Shown piece by piece: positions 13,058 to 13,721 of a stretch of 13,721 bases of DNA (within the stretch, counting starts at the first letter, position 1; the number at the start of each line of letters is the position of its first letter). Where the stretch lies: contig JBAXRO010000051.1 in assembly GCA_037131165.1 (NCBI GenBank), forward strand, positions 1 through 13,721, written 5' to 3'. This stretch comes from WLNJ01 sp037131165 (lineage in GTDB: Bacteria > Actinomycetota > Thermoleophilia > Solirubrobacterales > Solirubrobacteraceae). The notes beneath the pieces are model-generated. The model was not told the origin of the DNA, did not search any database, and saw nothing but the letters and a program-made list of their open reading frames with translations. The position numbers and the translations under genes were made by a program.

Positions 13058-13721
13058 ATGAGTCACCTTTCCCGAACGTCCGTCCGTAGAGCCGCCGCCC
13101 TTGCAGGCGCAGTCGCGATCTCAGCGTCACTCGCCGCTGCTGCGGTGGGCGCATCCTCCGCTCAGGCTGCCGTGTCCCCTCCGATCACCGTCGAGGCTGC
13201 CACGTTCCCTTCGATCTCCGCCGGCAAGCTCCACACGTGCGCGATCAAGGCCAACGAAACAGTCGCCTGCTGGGGCAACAACGACTTCGGTCAGGCGAGC
13301 GTGCCGGCAGACCTCGGAACCGCCAAACAGATCACCGCCGGCTACCTCCACACCTGCGCCGTCAAGACCGACGACACAGCCGCCTGCTGGGGCTCCAACG
13401 ACTCCGGTCAGTTGAGCGTGCCGGCAGACCTCGGACCCGTCAAACAGATCACCGCCGGCGAGGTCCACACGTGCGCCATCAAGACCAACGACACAGCCAC
13501 CTGCTGGGGCGCCGACTTCTTCGGTGAAGCGAGCGTGCCCGCCGACCTCGGAACCGTCAAACAGATCACCGCTGGCGAGTACCACACGTGCGCGATCAAG
13601 ACCAACGACACAACCGCCTGCTGGGGCAGCAACGGCCAGGGCCAAGCGAGCGTGCCCGCCGACCTCGGACCCGTCAAACAGATCACCGTCGGCGGCGGCC
13701 ATAACTGCGCCATCAAGGCCA
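13058..13721 (+). CDS. Secreted Cys-paired RCC1/BNR-like tandem-repeat protein (3' end beyond window)
   Basis: At least 221 codons are present and the frame is still open at the window edge. The N-terminus (SVRRAAALAG, a hydrophobic core, then SSAQA-AV near residue 38) is a clear export signal. From about residue 53 the protein consists of 39-residue units of the pattern ITAGxxHTCAIKTNDTxACWGxNxxGQxSVPADLGxVKQ, with four complete units and part of a fifth. Each unit holds two Cys, in HTCAIK and ACWG, like the RCC1-type repeats of the protein at 7238. Here the unit is shorter than a canonical RCC1 blade of about 50 or more residues, and the copies are nearly identical. A propeller-like extracellular binding protein is plausible, but no ligand can be inferred. 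It has its own promoter and ribosome binding site. Confidence 0.85.
   Translation, partial: MSHLSRTSVRRAAALAGAVAISASLAAAAVGASSAQAAVSPPITVEAATFPSISAGKLHTCAIKANETVACWGNNDFGQASVPADLGTAKQITAGYLHTCAVKTDDTAACWGSNDSGQLSVPADLGPVKQITAGEVHTCAIKTNDTATCWGADFFGEASVPADLGTVKQITAGEYHTCAIKTNDTTACWGSNGQGQASVPADLGPVKQITVGGGHNCAIKA
13214..13721 (+). repeat. 117-bp in-frame tandem repeat array
   Basis: Four complete 117-bp units begin at 13214, 13331, 13448 and 13565, and a 40-bp partial fifth begins at 13682. The landmark AAACAGATCACC recurs at 13325, 13442, 13559 and 13676 (last base changed in the final copy), with exactly 117 bp between copies. Each unit encodes one 39-residue Cys-paired repeat. The near identity of the DNA points to recent duplication or gene conversion. 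Confidence 0.92.

Noticed and set aside
11957..13066. 369-codon minus-strand open frame over the Lys-tail end and the membrane-protein gene
   Set aside because: It crosses two genes and a strong terminator hairpin, encodes a charged low-complexity product and has no supporting start signals.
13127..13702. Minus-strand open frame with regular 39-residue repeats (GGDLFDGSEVGGHAR type)
   Set aside because: It looks striking, but it is the antisense reading of the 117-bp tandem repeat, whose period is divisible by three and so stays open in several frames. The plus strand has the promoter, the ribosome binding site and the signal peptide.
13214..13721. Possible CRISPR array
   Set aside because: The repeats are 117 bp, directly adjacent without unique spacers and in frame within a coding sequence, so this is a protein repeat.

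Overview
The window is about 13.7 kb of very GC-rich bacterial DNA with densely packed genes, GTG/TTG starts, few AT-rich spacers and -10 hexamers of the TAnnnT kind. TypA, DedA and the acyl-CoA carboxyltransferase are of ordinary bacterial type. The secreted proteins (RCC1-like repeats with a Cys...CysTrpGly signature, Ig-like modules ending in a 'WTVD' motif) are the sort I associate with Actinobacteria of the class Thermoleophilia (Solirubrobacterales). That placement rests on pattern memory, not on a search.

Layout. (1) 44-1888: translational GTPase TypA/BipA, flanked by strong GC hairpins. (2) 2038-7116: a likely three-gene operon of a GMC-family long-chain-alcohol-oxidase-like flavoprotein, an aldehyde dehydrogenase 18 bp downstream, and an acyl-CoA carboxylase carboxyltransferase subunit 51 bp further on. 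Together they suggest oxidation of an alcohol to aldehyde to acid, with an acyl-CoA carboxylation step linked by position only. (3) 7238-9202: a secreted protein with seven Cys-paired RCC1-type repeats and two Ig-like modules, convergent with (4) a minus-strand pair: a MobA/MocA-like nucleotidyltransferase (9239-9844) and a DedA-family membrane protein (9958-10584). (5) 10687-13721: plus-strand genes for exported or membrane proteins: a 134-aa secreted protein with a promoter so close to its ATG that a leaderless mRNA is predicted; a 286-aa secreted protein with a histone-H1-like Lys/Ala tail; a protein with about six membrane spans; and the 5' part of a second Cys-paired repeat protein, built on an exact 117-bp tandem repeat and cut by the window edge.

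No tRNA, rRNA, CRISPR array, transposase, integrase or phage gene was seen, and no gene-free stretch exceeds 300 bases. I see no clear defence or otherwise novel multi-gene system. The most unusual items are the 117-bp repeat gene, the secreted protein with an acidic linker and strongly basic tail, and the inverted repeats at the starts of the operon genes, one of which includes the TTG start codon of the carboxyltransferase gene.
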